From: an uncultured Bacteroides sp.
GTDB lineage: Bacteria > Bacteroidota > Bacteroidia > Bacteroidales > Bacteroidaceae
Assembly: GCA_947074295.1 (NCBI GenBank)
Contig: CAMTPC010000010.1
Location: forward strand, 1-51,053
Direction: 5' to 3'
DNA: 51,053 nt
Shown: positions 23,393 through 31,836 of the stretch, one piece after another
How the letters are laid out: every line of letters begins with the position of its first letter
Numbering within the stretch: position 1 is the first letter of the stretch
Translations under genes and position numbers: made by a program
Notes under the pieces: generated by a model
Database searches by the model: none
What the model saw: the letters and a program-made list of their open reading frames with translations, nothing else
What the model was told of the DNA's origin: nothing

Positions 23393-24177
23393 TTTCTTTC
23401 TTATTGTCCTCACCCGGTTTTTTCTTTGAGTTTGGCCTGAAAGACGTGATTGACATTGTCTTAGTGGCATTGCTTCTCTACTACGTATATAAGCTGATGA
23501 AGGTTTCGGGATCCATACGTATTTTTACGGGTATTCTGGTATTCATCCTCATCTGGCTAGTCGTGACACAGGTGCTGGCAATGAAACTGTTGGGGTCTAT
23601 ATTCAATACCTTGATGAATGTTGGGGTGTTGGCGCTAATCATCCTTTTTCAAGATGAGATACGCCGTTTCTTATTGACTCTGGGGTCACACCATCACTTG
23701 GGTGCCCTGACGCGACTTTTCAAGAACGATAAAGGAGAGAATGCCGATCACGAGGAGATCATGCCTATCGTCATGGCTTGTATCAGCATGGGTAAGCAGC
23801 GAGAAGGTGCGTTGATCGTGATAGAGCGCGACATACCGCTCGATGATGTGATGCGCACGGGAGATATAATCAATGCCAATATCAATCAGCGTCTCATAGA
23901 GAATATATTCTTCAAGAATAGCCCCTTGCATGATGGGGCAATGATTATCAGCCGGCATCGCATTAGAGCGGCTGGTTGCATATTGCCCGTATCGCATGAT
24001 AATACTATTCCCAAGCATCTGGGATTGCGGCATCGTGCGGCAATGGGTATAGCCCAAGAAACGGATGCGCTGGCTATCATCGTGTCCGAAGAGACGGGAG
24101 CGATTTCAGTGGCCTATATGGGAAAGTTCCATCTGCGTCTGAACGCGAAAGAATTGGAAAGTTTGTTGGTGAGGTGA
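23383..24177 (+). CDS. cdaA: Diadenylate cyclase CdaA
   Basis: A 264-residue membrane enzyme that makes c-di-AMP from two ATP. Three N-terminal hydrophobic segments (about 10-100) precede the DAC domain with the catalytic motifs DGAMIISRHRIRAAGCILP (about 184-202) and GLRHRAAMG (about 214-222). c-di-AMP controls potassium and osmotic balance and cell-wall homeostasis. The start overlaps folP by 10 nt. No CdaR regulator or GlmM gene follows, unlike in Firmicutes; instead a terminator closes the operon. Confidence 0.93.
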   Translation: MQLVSFLLSSPGFFFEFGLKDVIDIVLVALLLYYVYKLMKVSGSIRIFTGILVFILIWLVVTQVLAMKLLGSIFNTLMNVGVLALIILFQDEIRRFLLTLGSHHHLGALTRLFKNDKGENADHEEIMPIVMACISMGKQREGALIVIERDIPLDDVMRTGDIINANINQRLIENIFFKNSPLHDGAMIISRHRIRAAGCILPVSHDNTIPKHLGLRHRAAMGIAQETDALAIIVSEETGAISVAYMGKFHLRLNAKELESLLVR

Positions 24178-24190
24178 CAAGGACAATATA

Positions 24191-24232
24191 AAAAGAGTCT
24201 CATACGATAAGGTATTCGTAGGAGACTCTTTT
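24191..24232 (+). terminator. Terminator after folP-cdaA
   Basis: 11-bp arms AAAAGAGTCTC (24191-24201) and GAGACTCTTTT (24222-24232), with a further inner ACGA/TCGT pairing. The A- and T-runs allow termination in both directions. Confidence 0.85.
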
Positions 24233-24318
24233 CCGTTTTAATATACAGCTTCTCTAGGATCTCATAGACAAAATTGCTGTATTTAGAGTAGATTGTTTGT
24301 TTTGTTTTCTTAAAAAAA

Positions 24319-24546
24319 TTAGCTCTTTGTTTTCTTCATGTCAATTCGTAAATCTTCAGCTAAGTCTTCGAAAAAGTTATGCTCAAGTAGCAGTGAGACA
24401 TTTCTTATGAGGATATATTCCAAGTTGTTTCTCAGAAATATCTTGTATATATTTGCGCGTGTGTAACCCAGCTGATCGGCTAGCCAAGTGACACTTTTCC
24501 CCTTATTGCGCAAGACCATTTGTATAGATTGACCAATATGTATCAT
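24319..24546 (-). CDS. Small HTH (XRE-like) protein
   Basis: A 75-residue protein starting MIHIGQSIQMVLRNKGKS. Residues about 5-45 form a helix-turn-helix, with KSVTWLADQLGYTRANIYKIF as the recognition region (about 17-37). The tail is acidic/basic and short, with no ligand domain. It is likely a small DNA-binding regulator. The frame is open to 24621, but that start lies upstream of the promoter (TATTTTTG at 24591-24598), so the ATG at 24546 is chosen. Its target is unknown, and no partner gene stands beside it. Confidence 0.7.
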   Translation of the reverse strand: MIHIGQSIQMVLRNKGKSVTWLADQLGYTRANIYKIFLRNNLEYILIRNVSLLLEHNFFEDLAEDLRIDMKKTKS

Positions 24547-24590
24547 ATTCCTATATATTTTAAATAGGCCTTTAGGACTATCTATTGATA

Positions 24591-24621
24591 CAAAAATAGG
24601 TCGTTGGAACGGAATTTGCAA
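24591..24621 (-). promoter_or_regulatory. Promoter of the small HTH gene
   Basis: On the minus strand TTG (24619-24621), 20 nt, then TATTTTTG (24591-24598). The leader to the ATG at 24546 is about 40 nt. Confidence 0.65.
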
Positions 24622-24698
24622 TGCCTCTTTTCGCTATTCTCGATTAAGTGGCAATAACCTTCCCTAAGCGGTAAAAAATAGCAATTATGCGGTCGAAT

Positions 24699-25175
24699 TT
24701 ATTTTAATGCCTCTGCTTCGATCTTATCCAATAATCCTTCACAAGCATCTTCTAGCAAATCTAGCACATGCTCAAAGCCTTCCGCACCTCCATAGTAAGG
24801 GTCGGGCACATAGTCATCTGTGTGACGGGTACAGTATTCCGTCATGCGGTGAATCTTTTTCATATCTTCCACCGATGGGGCCAGCTCGTTGAGATCGGCG
24901 ATGTTGCGGTCGTCCATACCGATTATCAGGTCGAAGTTTTCAAAATCATGGCTGCGTACTGGACGCGAACGATGCACCAAGTCATAGCCGCGCCGTTTGG
25001 CGTGGGCGCGCATACGGCTATCGGGCAACTCGCCTTGATGATAGGCCAATATGCCTGCCGAGTCTATAACAAACTCATCCTCTAGGCCTCGCTCTTTCAG
25101 TAGATGCAACATCACTCCCTCCGCCGATGACGAACGGCAAATATTTCCTAAGCAGACAAATAATATTCTTTTCAT
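24699..25175 (-). CDS. Low-molecular-weight protein-tyrosine phosphatase
   Basis: A 158-residue cytoplasmic phosphatase. The phosphate loop is CLGNICRS (Cys8 to Ser15) at the N-terminus and the general acid is the Asp in VPDPYYGG near residue 127; a tyrosine pair next to it is typical. Unlike arsC in this window it lacks the second and third redox cysteines, so it is a phosphatase and not an arsenate reductase. It follows priA by 31 nt in the same direction and may be co-transcribed with it. Confidence 0.92.
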   Translation of the reverse strand: MKRILFVCLGNICRSSSAEGVMLHLLKERGLEDEFVIDSAGILAYHQGELPDSRMRAHAKRRGYDLVHRSRPVRSHDFENFDLIIGMDDRNIADLNELAPSVEDMKKIHRMTEYCTRHTDDYVPDPYYGGAEGFEHVLDLLEDACEGLLDKIEAEALK

Positions 25176-25206
25176 TGTGCTATCTTATTTTTGATTATAA
25201 TCATGA

Positions 25207-27660
25207 TTACATGGGGTCTACATCATAATAGACTACCAGTGACTTGTATTTGGGGTTCTCAATCATCTCGCGTTGAATCTGGAGCAGCAGTTTACGGGCA
25301 TCTGCCATCGATGCCTCAAGCTCTATCTTCAACACAATCTTCCGGATGAACAACGTCTGCACGCGGGCTACGGGTGGCTTGTCGGGACCCAGAACACGTG
25401 CACCGAAGGTAGCGCGAAGTCGACCACCCATGACTGTCGCCATCTCGTCCAGCAGGGCCTCGTTCTTGTGCTTCAGGAAGACGTAGATGAGGCGCGTGAA
25501 AGGAGGATAGTGAAACAATTTGCGTTCGGCGAGTTGCGCACAGACCATAGCTTCATAGTCATTCGCCATCACCTGCCCGATGATGGGGTGATCTATGTTG
25601 CGTGTTTGCAATATCACTCGCCCACGTTTATTCTTTCGTCCGGCACGGCCTGCTACTTGCGCCATCAGTTGGAAAGCACGCTCATAGGCACGGAAGTCTG
25701 GATAGTTCAGCATGGTGTCCGCATTGAGGATGCCCACCGTGCTGACATGGTCGAAGTCCAGCCCTTTAGAGACCATCTGCGTACCGATGAGGATATTGGT
25801 CTTGCCGGCTTCAAAGTCATTGATGATGCGCTCGTAGGCTGTTCGGGTGCGGGTGGTGTCCAGGTCCATTCGCGCTATCGTGGCTTCGGGGAAAATCATT
25901 TTGATATCATCCTCTACCTTCTCCGTGCCAAATCCGCGGTGTACCAATTCTACGCCTTGGCAAGCTGGGCACGAGCTGGGCACCAGATAGGTGTATCCGC
26001 AGTAATGGCACGTCAACTGTCCGATGCCTTTGTGGTAGGTCAGGCTGACATCGCAGTTCTTGCATTTGGGTACCCATCCACAGGTGCGACACTCAATCAT
26101 TGGTGCAAAACCACGACGGTTTTGGAACAGGATGACTTGCTCTTTCCGTTCAAGCGATTCGCGTACTTCCTGCAAGAGTAGTGGCGAGAATTGTCCATTC
26201 ATCCGCTTTTTGCGTTGCAGTTCCTTGCAGTCCACCGGGATGATCTCGGGCAATAGAATTTCCTTGTAGCGTTCCGTCAGCTTCACTAAACCATATTTAC
26301 CTGTGGTAGCATTGTACCAAGTTTCGATAGATGGGGTAGCGGTGCCTAGCAACACTTTAGCGCCCGTCATACCGGCTAGCACGATGGCTGCGTTGCGAGC
26401 GTTGTAGCGGGGCGCAGGGTCTTGTTGTTTATAGGTATTCTCGTGCTCTTCATCGACAATAATTAGCCCCAGCTTGCTGAAGGGAAGGAACACGGACGAG
26501 CGAACCCCCAATATGATGTCGTAAGGTGAGTCGGAGAGTTGCTTCTGCCAGATCTCCACACGCTCTGCATCTGGGAATTTAGAATGATAGATGCCTAGGC
26601 GATTGCCGAAGACACGTTTCAAGCGAACGGTGATCTGAGTGGTCAAAGCGATTTCGGGCAGCAGATATAATACTTGCTTGCCTTGGCGCAATGCCTCTTC
26701 GATGAGATGTATGTAAACCTCGGTCTTGCCGCTGGCCGTGACACCATGTAGCAGGCACACTGCTTTACTTTCAAACGATTGGGATATCTGTTCGTAGGCT
26801 TCTTGTTGATGGGTGTTAAGGGGATGCAGTTCGCCTGTCTTGATACTGTCATTATCCAGACGTCCGATTTCCGCATGATAGATTTCGAACACTTTGCGAT
26901 CGACCAACGCATTGAGTGCGCTTGCTGATGCTCCAGTCGATTGAAGCAGTGTTTGGCGCGACACCTCTAGCATCTCTCCTCTATGATAACCCGATAGTTG
27001 GATGTACTTCATTAATAACGCCTCTTGCTTTGCCGAGCGCTTCAGTAAGTCGAATAATATGTTGAGCTGTCGCTCACTCATCTCCATGGCAAAACGCACC
27101 CGAGCCTCCATTTTGGGTTTGTAGGTGCGTTTTAGTTCCTCCTTGATGTGGATAGCCTCTTTGTCTAAGAGTTGTTTTACCACGGTGAGGATAGCGTTCA
27201 TGCCCGTTTCTCTTTCCAGTCGGGTCACGCTCTGTTCATGGTCATTGGAGAGTGCGTCCAATAACTGCTGTTCTTTGGGTGACAAGGGTGCATCGGCTTC
27301 AAAATCGGGATTATACACCACGATAGTTTCGCTTTCTATCTTAAGTCCAGAAGGCAAAGCGGCTTTGTAAACATCACCCAATGTACAAAGATAATAATCG
27401 GCTATCCATTGCCAGAACTTGAACTGTAGAGGCAGCAAGATTGGTTTCTCGTCGAGCATCGCAGTGATTTCCTTTACCTCATATTCGGTAGGGCACAGAT
27501 AATGCACATGATAGACGATGGCCGTATAGAACTTCTTCCGTCCAAATGGGACCACCACTCTACATCCTTTCACCACCTTGTCGGCCACTTCGTCGGGCAG
27601 TGCATATGTGAATCCGCCTGCAAGGGGCAACGGCAATATGACATCTACATACTTCTTCAT
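25207..27660 (-). CDS. priA: Primosomal protein N' (replication restart helicase PriA)
   Basis: An 817-residue superfamily 2 helicase that reloads the replisome at stalled forks. The N-terminal 3' DNA-binding domain (about 1-105) is followed by a winged helix, then the helicase core: Walker A GVTASGKTEVY (about 305-315), DEEH, GTATPS and the arginine-finger region VAGRAGR. The zinc sites are in CRTCGWVPKCKNCDVSL and CHYCGYTYLVPSSCPAC, with eight cysteines in all. Length is slightly above the E. coli protein, as usual for this phylum. Confidence 0.96.
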   Translation of the reverse strand: MKKYVDVILPLPLAGGFTYALPDEVADKVVKGCRVVVPFGRKKFYTAIVYHVHYLCPTEYEVKEITAMLDEKPILLPLQFKFWQWIADYYLCTLGDVYKAALPSGLKIESETIVVYNPDFEADAPLSPKEQQLLDALSNDHEQSVTRLERETGMNAILTVVKQLLDKEAIHIKEELKRTYKPKMEARVRFAMEMSERQLNILFDLLKRSAKQEALLMKYIQLSGYHRGEMLEVSRQTLLQSTGASASALNALVDRKVFEIYHAEIGRLDNDSIKTGELHPLNTHQQEAYEQISQSFESKAVCLLHGVTASGKTEVYIHLIEEALRQGKQVLYLLPEIALTTQITVRLKRVFGNRLGIYHSKFPDAERVEIWQKQLSDSPYDIILGVRSSVFLPFSKLGLIIVDEEHENTYKQQDPAPRYNARNAAIVLAGMTGAKVLLGTATPSIETWYNATTGKYGLVKLTERYKEILLPEIIPVDCKELQRKKRMNGQFSPLLLQEVRESLERKEQVILFQNRRGFAPMIECRTCGWVPKCKNCDVSLTYHKGIGQLTCHYCGYTYLVPSSCPACQGVELVHRGFGTEKVEDDIKMIFPEATIARMDLDTTRTRTAYERIINDFEAGKTNILIGTQMVSKGLDFDHVSTVGILNADTMLNYPDFRAYERAFQLMAQVAGRAGRKNKRGRVILQTRNIDHPIIGQVMANDYEAMVCAQLAERKLFHYPPFTRLIYVFLKHKNEALLDEMATVMGGRLRATFGARVLGPDKPPVARVQTLFIRKIVLKIELEASMADARKLLLQIQREMIENPKYKSLVVYYDVDPM

Positions 27661-27675
27661 TGTAACAACAAAGGT

Positions 27676-27705
27676 AAAAAAAAGAGGCTCTTCTTGCGAA
27701 GAACC
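27676..27705 (-). terminator. Terminator between the porin gene and priA
   Basis: On the minus strand GGTTCTTC pairs with GAAGAGCC (one G-U) around a GCAA tetraloop of the stable GNRA type, followed by TC and eight T. It ends the porin transcript. Confidence 0.85.
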
Positions 27706-27740
27706 CCTTACTATATAACGTTAAATCACGTGTAGTTTGT

Positions 27741-28346
27741 TTAGAACAAATAGGCGGCTGATATTTGCCAAGTCTTGGTTTTTACACCCGTGGTGTCCTT
27801 GTCAAACATATCACCTAGATCACTGTATCGGATATCGCCCGAGCGTCCAAGCGGTATGTTGTAGCAGAATCCTAGCTGCAAGTGGTTCAGAAGCTTCAAA
27901 CCTCCACCTAGGTTGATACCGACATTGGCGGCTTTTTTGGAGAAAATACGGTCACTTGCCTTTATATCAAAGAAGAAGTTGGGACCGGCTGCCAGATACA
28001 CGGCGAGCATATTACCCAAACCAATAGACCATTTCAAGTTGATAGGTATGTCAAAACCATTTTGCTTGATTGTGCCAGATGCGCCATTGTTGCGTTCGTC
28101 GTAGGCGAACTTGCGTTGCGAGAACATGAAAGCACCGTCGAATCCCAACCCGAGAATCGGAAGTTTAAAATCGATCATCGGACCGATGAAGAAACCGGCA
28201 CGGTTGTCCGACTTGAACACATCTTTGTTGAAAGAAGCTGTAGACAGATTCACACCTCCCTTGACACCCCATTGTAATTGTGCTTGTACAGGAAGCATCA
28301 TGCCCAAGCACAACAAGATAGATAAAAGTAAAGCTTTTCTTTTCAT
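27741..28346 (-). CDS. Outer-membrane beta-barrel (porin-family) protein
   Basis: A 201-residue exported protein with a signal peptide ending near PVQAQ (residue 22), then alternating hydrophobic strands such as LQWGVKGGVNLSTASF and a terminal aromatic residue (AAYLF), the mark of an outer-membrane barrel of about eight strands. It belongs to the PorT/porin-like (OMP_b-brl) group. The ligand or role is not known. It has its own promoter with a palindrome at the 5' end of the transcript, so it is regulated apart from the T9SS genes next to it. Confidence 0.82.
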   Translation of the reverse strand: MKRKALLLSILLCLGMMLPVQAQLQWGVKGGVNLSTASFNKDVFKSDNRAGFFIGPMIDFKLPILGLGFDGAFMFSQRKFAYDERNNGASGTIKQNGFDIPINLKWSIGLGNMLAVYLAAGPNFFFDIKASDRIFSKKAANVGINLGGGLKLLNHLQLGFCYNIPLGRSGDIRYSDLGDMFDKDTTGVKTKTWQISAAYLF

Positions 28347-28360
28347 ATACTAATATGGTT

Positions 28361-28388
28361 TAGTGAATTTATATTCACTACAAATATA
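28361..28388 (-). promoter_or_regulatory. Porin promoter with 20-bp palindrome
   Basis: TATATTTG on the minus strand (28381-28388), with TTTG 22 nt upstream at 28411-28414. Directly downstream is a perfect inverted repeat TAGTGAAT-TTAT-ATTCACTA (28361-28380), which spans the expected transcription start. It may be an operator or a 5'-end RNA hairpin. Confidence 0.65.
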
Positions 28389-28424
28389 TGTATTTATATG
28401 CAAATCTTCGCAAAAGAGAAGCGT

Positions 28425-29519
28425 TTATCTACGTTCGCGGCGTACAGATGCCTTTGGTGCACCGGCACTTGACGAGCTGCTGCTGGAGCGTGGGGAGGCA
28501 CTAGCACCTTTCTTTTTTGAGTTGGTGGTGGTCTGTCTGGCCTGGGCTGCCTTGGCTGGTGCAGGTTCGGCTGCCACTGTCTCTGTTTTCTTGCTAGGTT
28601 CGGCTTCTGCAGCTGTTTCTATAGGTTTTTCTTTCAGATCATTGCCATACAGGTTGTTTTCAAACTGTATCAATTCACTTTCGATACGGTTTTGTTCCTT
28701 TACCATCGCCGAGTCAGTTTCGCAATAGTGCGCTAGAGACAAGTTTTGCAGATTGGTAGTTTTATAGATATCACCTTTATATTGTTTAGCGGTGAAGAAA
28801 TCTTCCATGGAACGATTCATCGTATGGTTCACATCGCTCGCCATTACACGTGTACCTGCTAAGTAGGGTGACAAGTCCTGGTAGTTGATCCAGAACATAG
28901 GCAGCTTCACACGGTCGGTGCTGAATGCCTCCGAACGGTGCATCACAGGGCAGATAGCTGTAATCATCGATCCATAGGTAGAGGTGCGCTGGTCAAAATA
29001 CCACACTTCTTTGATGAAGTAGCTCAGCACATCTGCCGATGGCACATCACTTGGGTCTATGATCAACACGCTGTCTTGGCGGTTGCGCAATTTCTTTTCT
29101 TGGTAATAGATGTCGAAGCGGTCCAGAATATCTTTAAACGATACTTCTGCCGAAGGTGTCAGACGTTCTACGCCATCCAGTTGGTATTCGTATGCTGGAA
29201 TCTTCTTGGAACCGAGCAATTTGAATATCAGCGAAAACATATTCATGCGGTCGCCGATAGGTTCTACAGGATAGTAGAGGGCACCATTCACGCCATCGGT
29301 AAGGTCGATGGTACGATAAATTTCACGTGTCCAGATCAGGTCGTCGGGCAGCGCATTGGTTCGTGGATAGCGCGCAAGGGCACGGGCAGAGAGTTCACCG
29401 CTACCGCTAGTGGTGGTGCTCTCTTGTTGTGTTCTGCGTGCATTGGGTTGTGCCACAGCCGGTACACCGACCATCAGCAGCATCCAAGCCATACAAAAGA
29501 GAACGATATGCTTTTTCAT
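28425..29519 (-). CDS. gldN: Type IX secretion protein GldN/PorN
   Basis: A 364-residue periplasmic component of the T9SS. The signal peptide ends near AVAQ (residue 24); the conserved GldN domain, about 45-285, has WTREIYRTIDLTDGVNGALYYP and RTSTYGSMITAICPV. The last 70 or so residues are an unusual low-complexity tail rich in Ala, Lys, Thr and Ser, ending in a basic RRERR. PorN binds PorK to form the large periplasmic rings attached to the outer membrane. It is the last gene of the porP-K-L-M-N operon. Confidence 0.93.
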   Translation of the reverse strand: MKKHIVLFCMAWMLLMVGVPAVAQPNARRTQQESTTTSGSGELSARALARYPRTNALPDDLIWTREIYRTIDLTDGVNGALYYPVEPIGDRMNMFSLIFKLLGSKKIPAYEYQLDGVERLTPSAEVSFKDILDRFDIYYQEKKLRNRQDSVLIIDPSDVPSADVLSYFIKEVWYFDQRTSTYGSMITAICPVMHRSEAFSTDRVKLPMFWINYQDLSPYLAGTRVMASDVNHTMNRSMEDFFTAKQYKGDIYKTTNLQNLSLAHYCETDSAMVKEQNRIESELIQFENNLYGNDLKEKPIETAAEAEPSKKTETVAAEPAPAKAAQARQTTTNSKKKGASASPRSSSSSSSAGAPKASVRRERR

Positions 29520-29545
29520 TATCTTATTCTATTAAAGTAATTCTT

Positions 29546-31039
29546 TTAGTTTATGATCACCTCTAGGGTGGTGGGCAACAAACGCTCTACGCCATCCGGA
29601 CCTTTGGCACGCACACGCGAAATGTAGAAGCGCTTGCCGCGTGACAGTCTTCTGAACATATCTTTTTGGCGTGACGAGAAGTTGGCACCCTGCGACACTT
29701 CGGGCACGGCATTACCCATGTTGTCGAAAAATACTGTTTCAAATCCCAATACTTGGAAACCGATGTTGAGCAGTCCATCATCAATAGCAGCCACAATACC
29801 ATCGGTATTCATCAGAGCGGCTTTGGATAGGCCTGCACCTCCTTTGTAGCGTTTCATAACGCCATTGTCGTTGTATTCGATGAAGGGTGACGGGTCGGGC
29901 AACTGGCGCACACGGTAGGCATATTCGCCCATCGTGGTGGGGCGACCATCCATATTGGCAGTCACGCGGATCACTGCCTCTTGTCCCACGTTAGTCGGAC
30001 GTGCCACGTAGCCATTGGCTGTGCGGGTAAGCGATCCATTGCCATTGACGATGCTAGCTTGCACCTGTCCATTGGCTACACCGGGTACTGATATGCTGAT
30101 GGGGTTATCATAGCCTGCATAGAGCACATTCATCAGCGAGGCTGATACAGTGGCCGATGGGTCGATGACGGTATAAGACTGAGAAAAGTCGCGGCGTATC
30201 ACCTCACCGTCGCCTTGGTTCAGTTCCAAATGTCCCTTTATCGTAAATTCGCCAGTGGTGTTGCATACCGTTTCGTAGAGACCATGCGCACTTTCGGGCA
30301 AAGCCTTGTCGCCGATAAATATCTGTGGACGTTGGGTAGAGTCTACCGCCGCCAACACAATCTGTGCGCTCATCTTAGAACCACGCACCACGTATTGTGA
30401 GCTAGGTATCACGAAAGCATTGATCTGATTCACACGCAAATCACCCATATCAATATCCTGTGTCAAGGTATGTAGCACCTCGCCCTCGGCATAGCGTATG
30501 TCGCTTTGCAGCTTGCTAAGCAGTGTCACAGCAGCCGCTACAGGAGTACCTTCGAACAGCTTGTGCATGTCGAGAGTCAAGTTGTCCTCGATGATTTTCT
30601 TCTGAATAGGGTTATCGATTTGCGACAATACTTCGCTCTTATACGCCTTAATTTGTTGAGCCAGTTCATCGGCTTGTCCCGTACGAGGCGAAAACATTAC
30701 GAAAGACGAACGCTCCAAGTTGTCGGCACTCGACTCACCAATCTTCTCTTTCAGTTCGCCGATAAAGTTATAGAGCGAGTCCGATTGGCGCTGTACACGC
30801 ATCGCCTTCTCGTACCAGGGCCCCACTTTCTCGGGGTTGATGTTGAGCGAAGCCAGCAGCGCATTGTACTGCTCGCGGTTTTTCTCGGCCGAATTTGCAG
30901 TGGTATGTTCCAAGCTTTCGTCTACAAGGGTAAATCCATTCAATACATCCGACGAAACATTAAGTGCCAACATCGCCATAAGGACGATGTACATCAGGCT
31001 GATCATCTTTTGCCGGGGTGTTTGACTTCCAAAACTCAT
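29546..31039 (-). CDS. gldM: Type IX secretion motor protein GldM/PorM
   Basis: A 497-residue protein with one N-terminal membrane helix (about 13-33, MISLMYIVLMAMLALNVSS) and a long periplasmic part of four domains that spans the periplasm to meet the PorK/N ring. With GldL it forms the proton-driven rotary motor of the T9SS. The extended dimer region NREQYNALLASLNINPEKVGP (near 55-75) is family-typical. Length is close to that of PorM. It lies 17 nt after gldL. Confidence 0.95.
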   Translation of the reverse strand: MSFGSQTPRQKMISLMYIVLMAMLALNVSSDVLNGFTLVDESLEHTTANSAEKNREQYNALLASLNINPEKVGPWYEKAMRVQRQSDSLYNFIGELKEKIGESSADNLERSSFVMFSPRTGQADELAQQIKAYKSEVLSQIDNPIQKKIIEDNLTLDMHKLFEGTPVAAAVTLLSKLQSDIRYAEGEVLHTLTQDIDMGDLRVNQINAFVIPSSQYVVRGSKMSAQIVLAAVDSTQRPQIFIGDKALPESAHGLYETVCNTTGEFTIKGHLELNQGDGEVIRRDFSQSYTVIDPSATVSASLMNVLYAGYDNPISISVPGVANGQVQASIVNGNGSLTRTANGYVARPTNVGQEAVIRVTANMDGRPTTMGEYAYRVRQLPDPSPFIEYNDNGVMKRYKGGAGLSKAALMNTDGIVAAIDDGLLNIGFQVLGFETVFFDNMGNAVPEVSQGANFSSRQKDMFRRLSRGKRFYISRVRAKGPDGVERLLPTTLEVIIN

Positions 31040-31056
31040 ACTGTTCCTTTCTGTTG

Positions 31057-31821
31057 TTATTTAACCGATGCGGTCATAGCCTGAAGCATACGTGCATAGA
31101 CGCTGTTCAACTCTTCTATCTGTTGTGCCATGCGGCGTGTTTGTTCGTGCACCTGATCGATGGTCGTGATCTGTGTGCTGGCACTGCGCAGCTGCATTTC
31201 GTAAATGGCATTGATGCCCGCCAAGTTTTTGCTCAGCGCATCCATCTGCACCGCATCATTAGAGATGGTAGCCGCTTGTGCCGTGCAGCGTGACAGCATA
31301 TCGGTCATCGCCTTGAGCTGTTCCATGTAAGCGATGGTAGCTTGCTCCATCTCTGGTGTGATAGGGGCAGGTTGTGCTGTAGCTTGAGGTTGTGGTGCGA
31401 CGGGCTGTGGCGCGTATCCGGGTTGTTGTGGATAGGGCTGACCAGCATATTGTGGTTGCGCTTGCGCTTGTTGTGGTGCAAATGCGCCGGGAAGAGGGGC
31501 ATTTACAGGCTCGCTATTGTCTGCGAATTGTGCATCCATGAAGCCCGAGCTCGAAGGTGCGGCGACTTCTTTATGGTCGTTGTGGCGTTTCACGCCCGAC
31601 AGGTCGAATGCCGATATAAAGAAGATCAGCACTTCGGTGCCCATACCCAGACAGAGCATGAAGTTGGCACCCGGAAAGTGAACCAGTTTAAATAAAGCAC
31701 CCATAATTACAATCGCTGCGCCCCAGTTGTAGGCGTAGTTCAAGATAGTCTGCCCGCGTGAGGTAGACATCGCGTCCTGCATCTTTTGGCGAGGACTTTT
31801 TCTATCGTCTCTTCTTCCCAT
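31057..31821 (-). CDS. gldL: Type IX secretion motor protein GldL/PorL
   Basis: A 254-residue inner-membrane protein with two helices (about 28-45 and 50-70; the second carries the conserved Glu of GTEVLIFFISAF needed for proton use). A long cytoplasmic part follows. The linker at about 100-165 is unusually rich in Gln, Pro and Ala (APQQAQAQPQ and similar), then a helical tail. It assembles as a pentamer around the GldM dimer. It shares the short basic motif PRQKM with the N-terminus of GldM. The gene is in the centre of the operon. Confidence 0.94.
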   Translation of the reverse strand: MGRRDDRKSPRQKMQDAMSTSRGQTILNYAYNWGAAIVIMGALFKLVHFPGANFMLCLGMGTEVLIFFISAFDLSGVKRHNDHKEVAAPSSSGFMDAQFADNSEPVNAPLPGAFAPQQAQAQPQYAGQPYPQQPGYAPQPVAPQPQATAQPAPITPEMEQATIAYMEQLKAMTDMLSRCTAQAATISNDAVQMDALSKNLAGINAIYEMQLRSASTQITTIDQVHEQTRRMAQQIEELNSVYARMLQAMTASVK

Positions 31822-31836
31822 AGTCTTTTTATGCGT

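Noticed and set aside
25273..26181. A 302-codon plus-strand open frame
   Set aside because: It lies wholly antisense to priA, whose motifs are intact, and its translation has no recognisable domain. Several other long antisense frames (5045-5659, 11552-12106, 13493-14086, 15785-16456) are shadows of the same kind, caused by codon bias.
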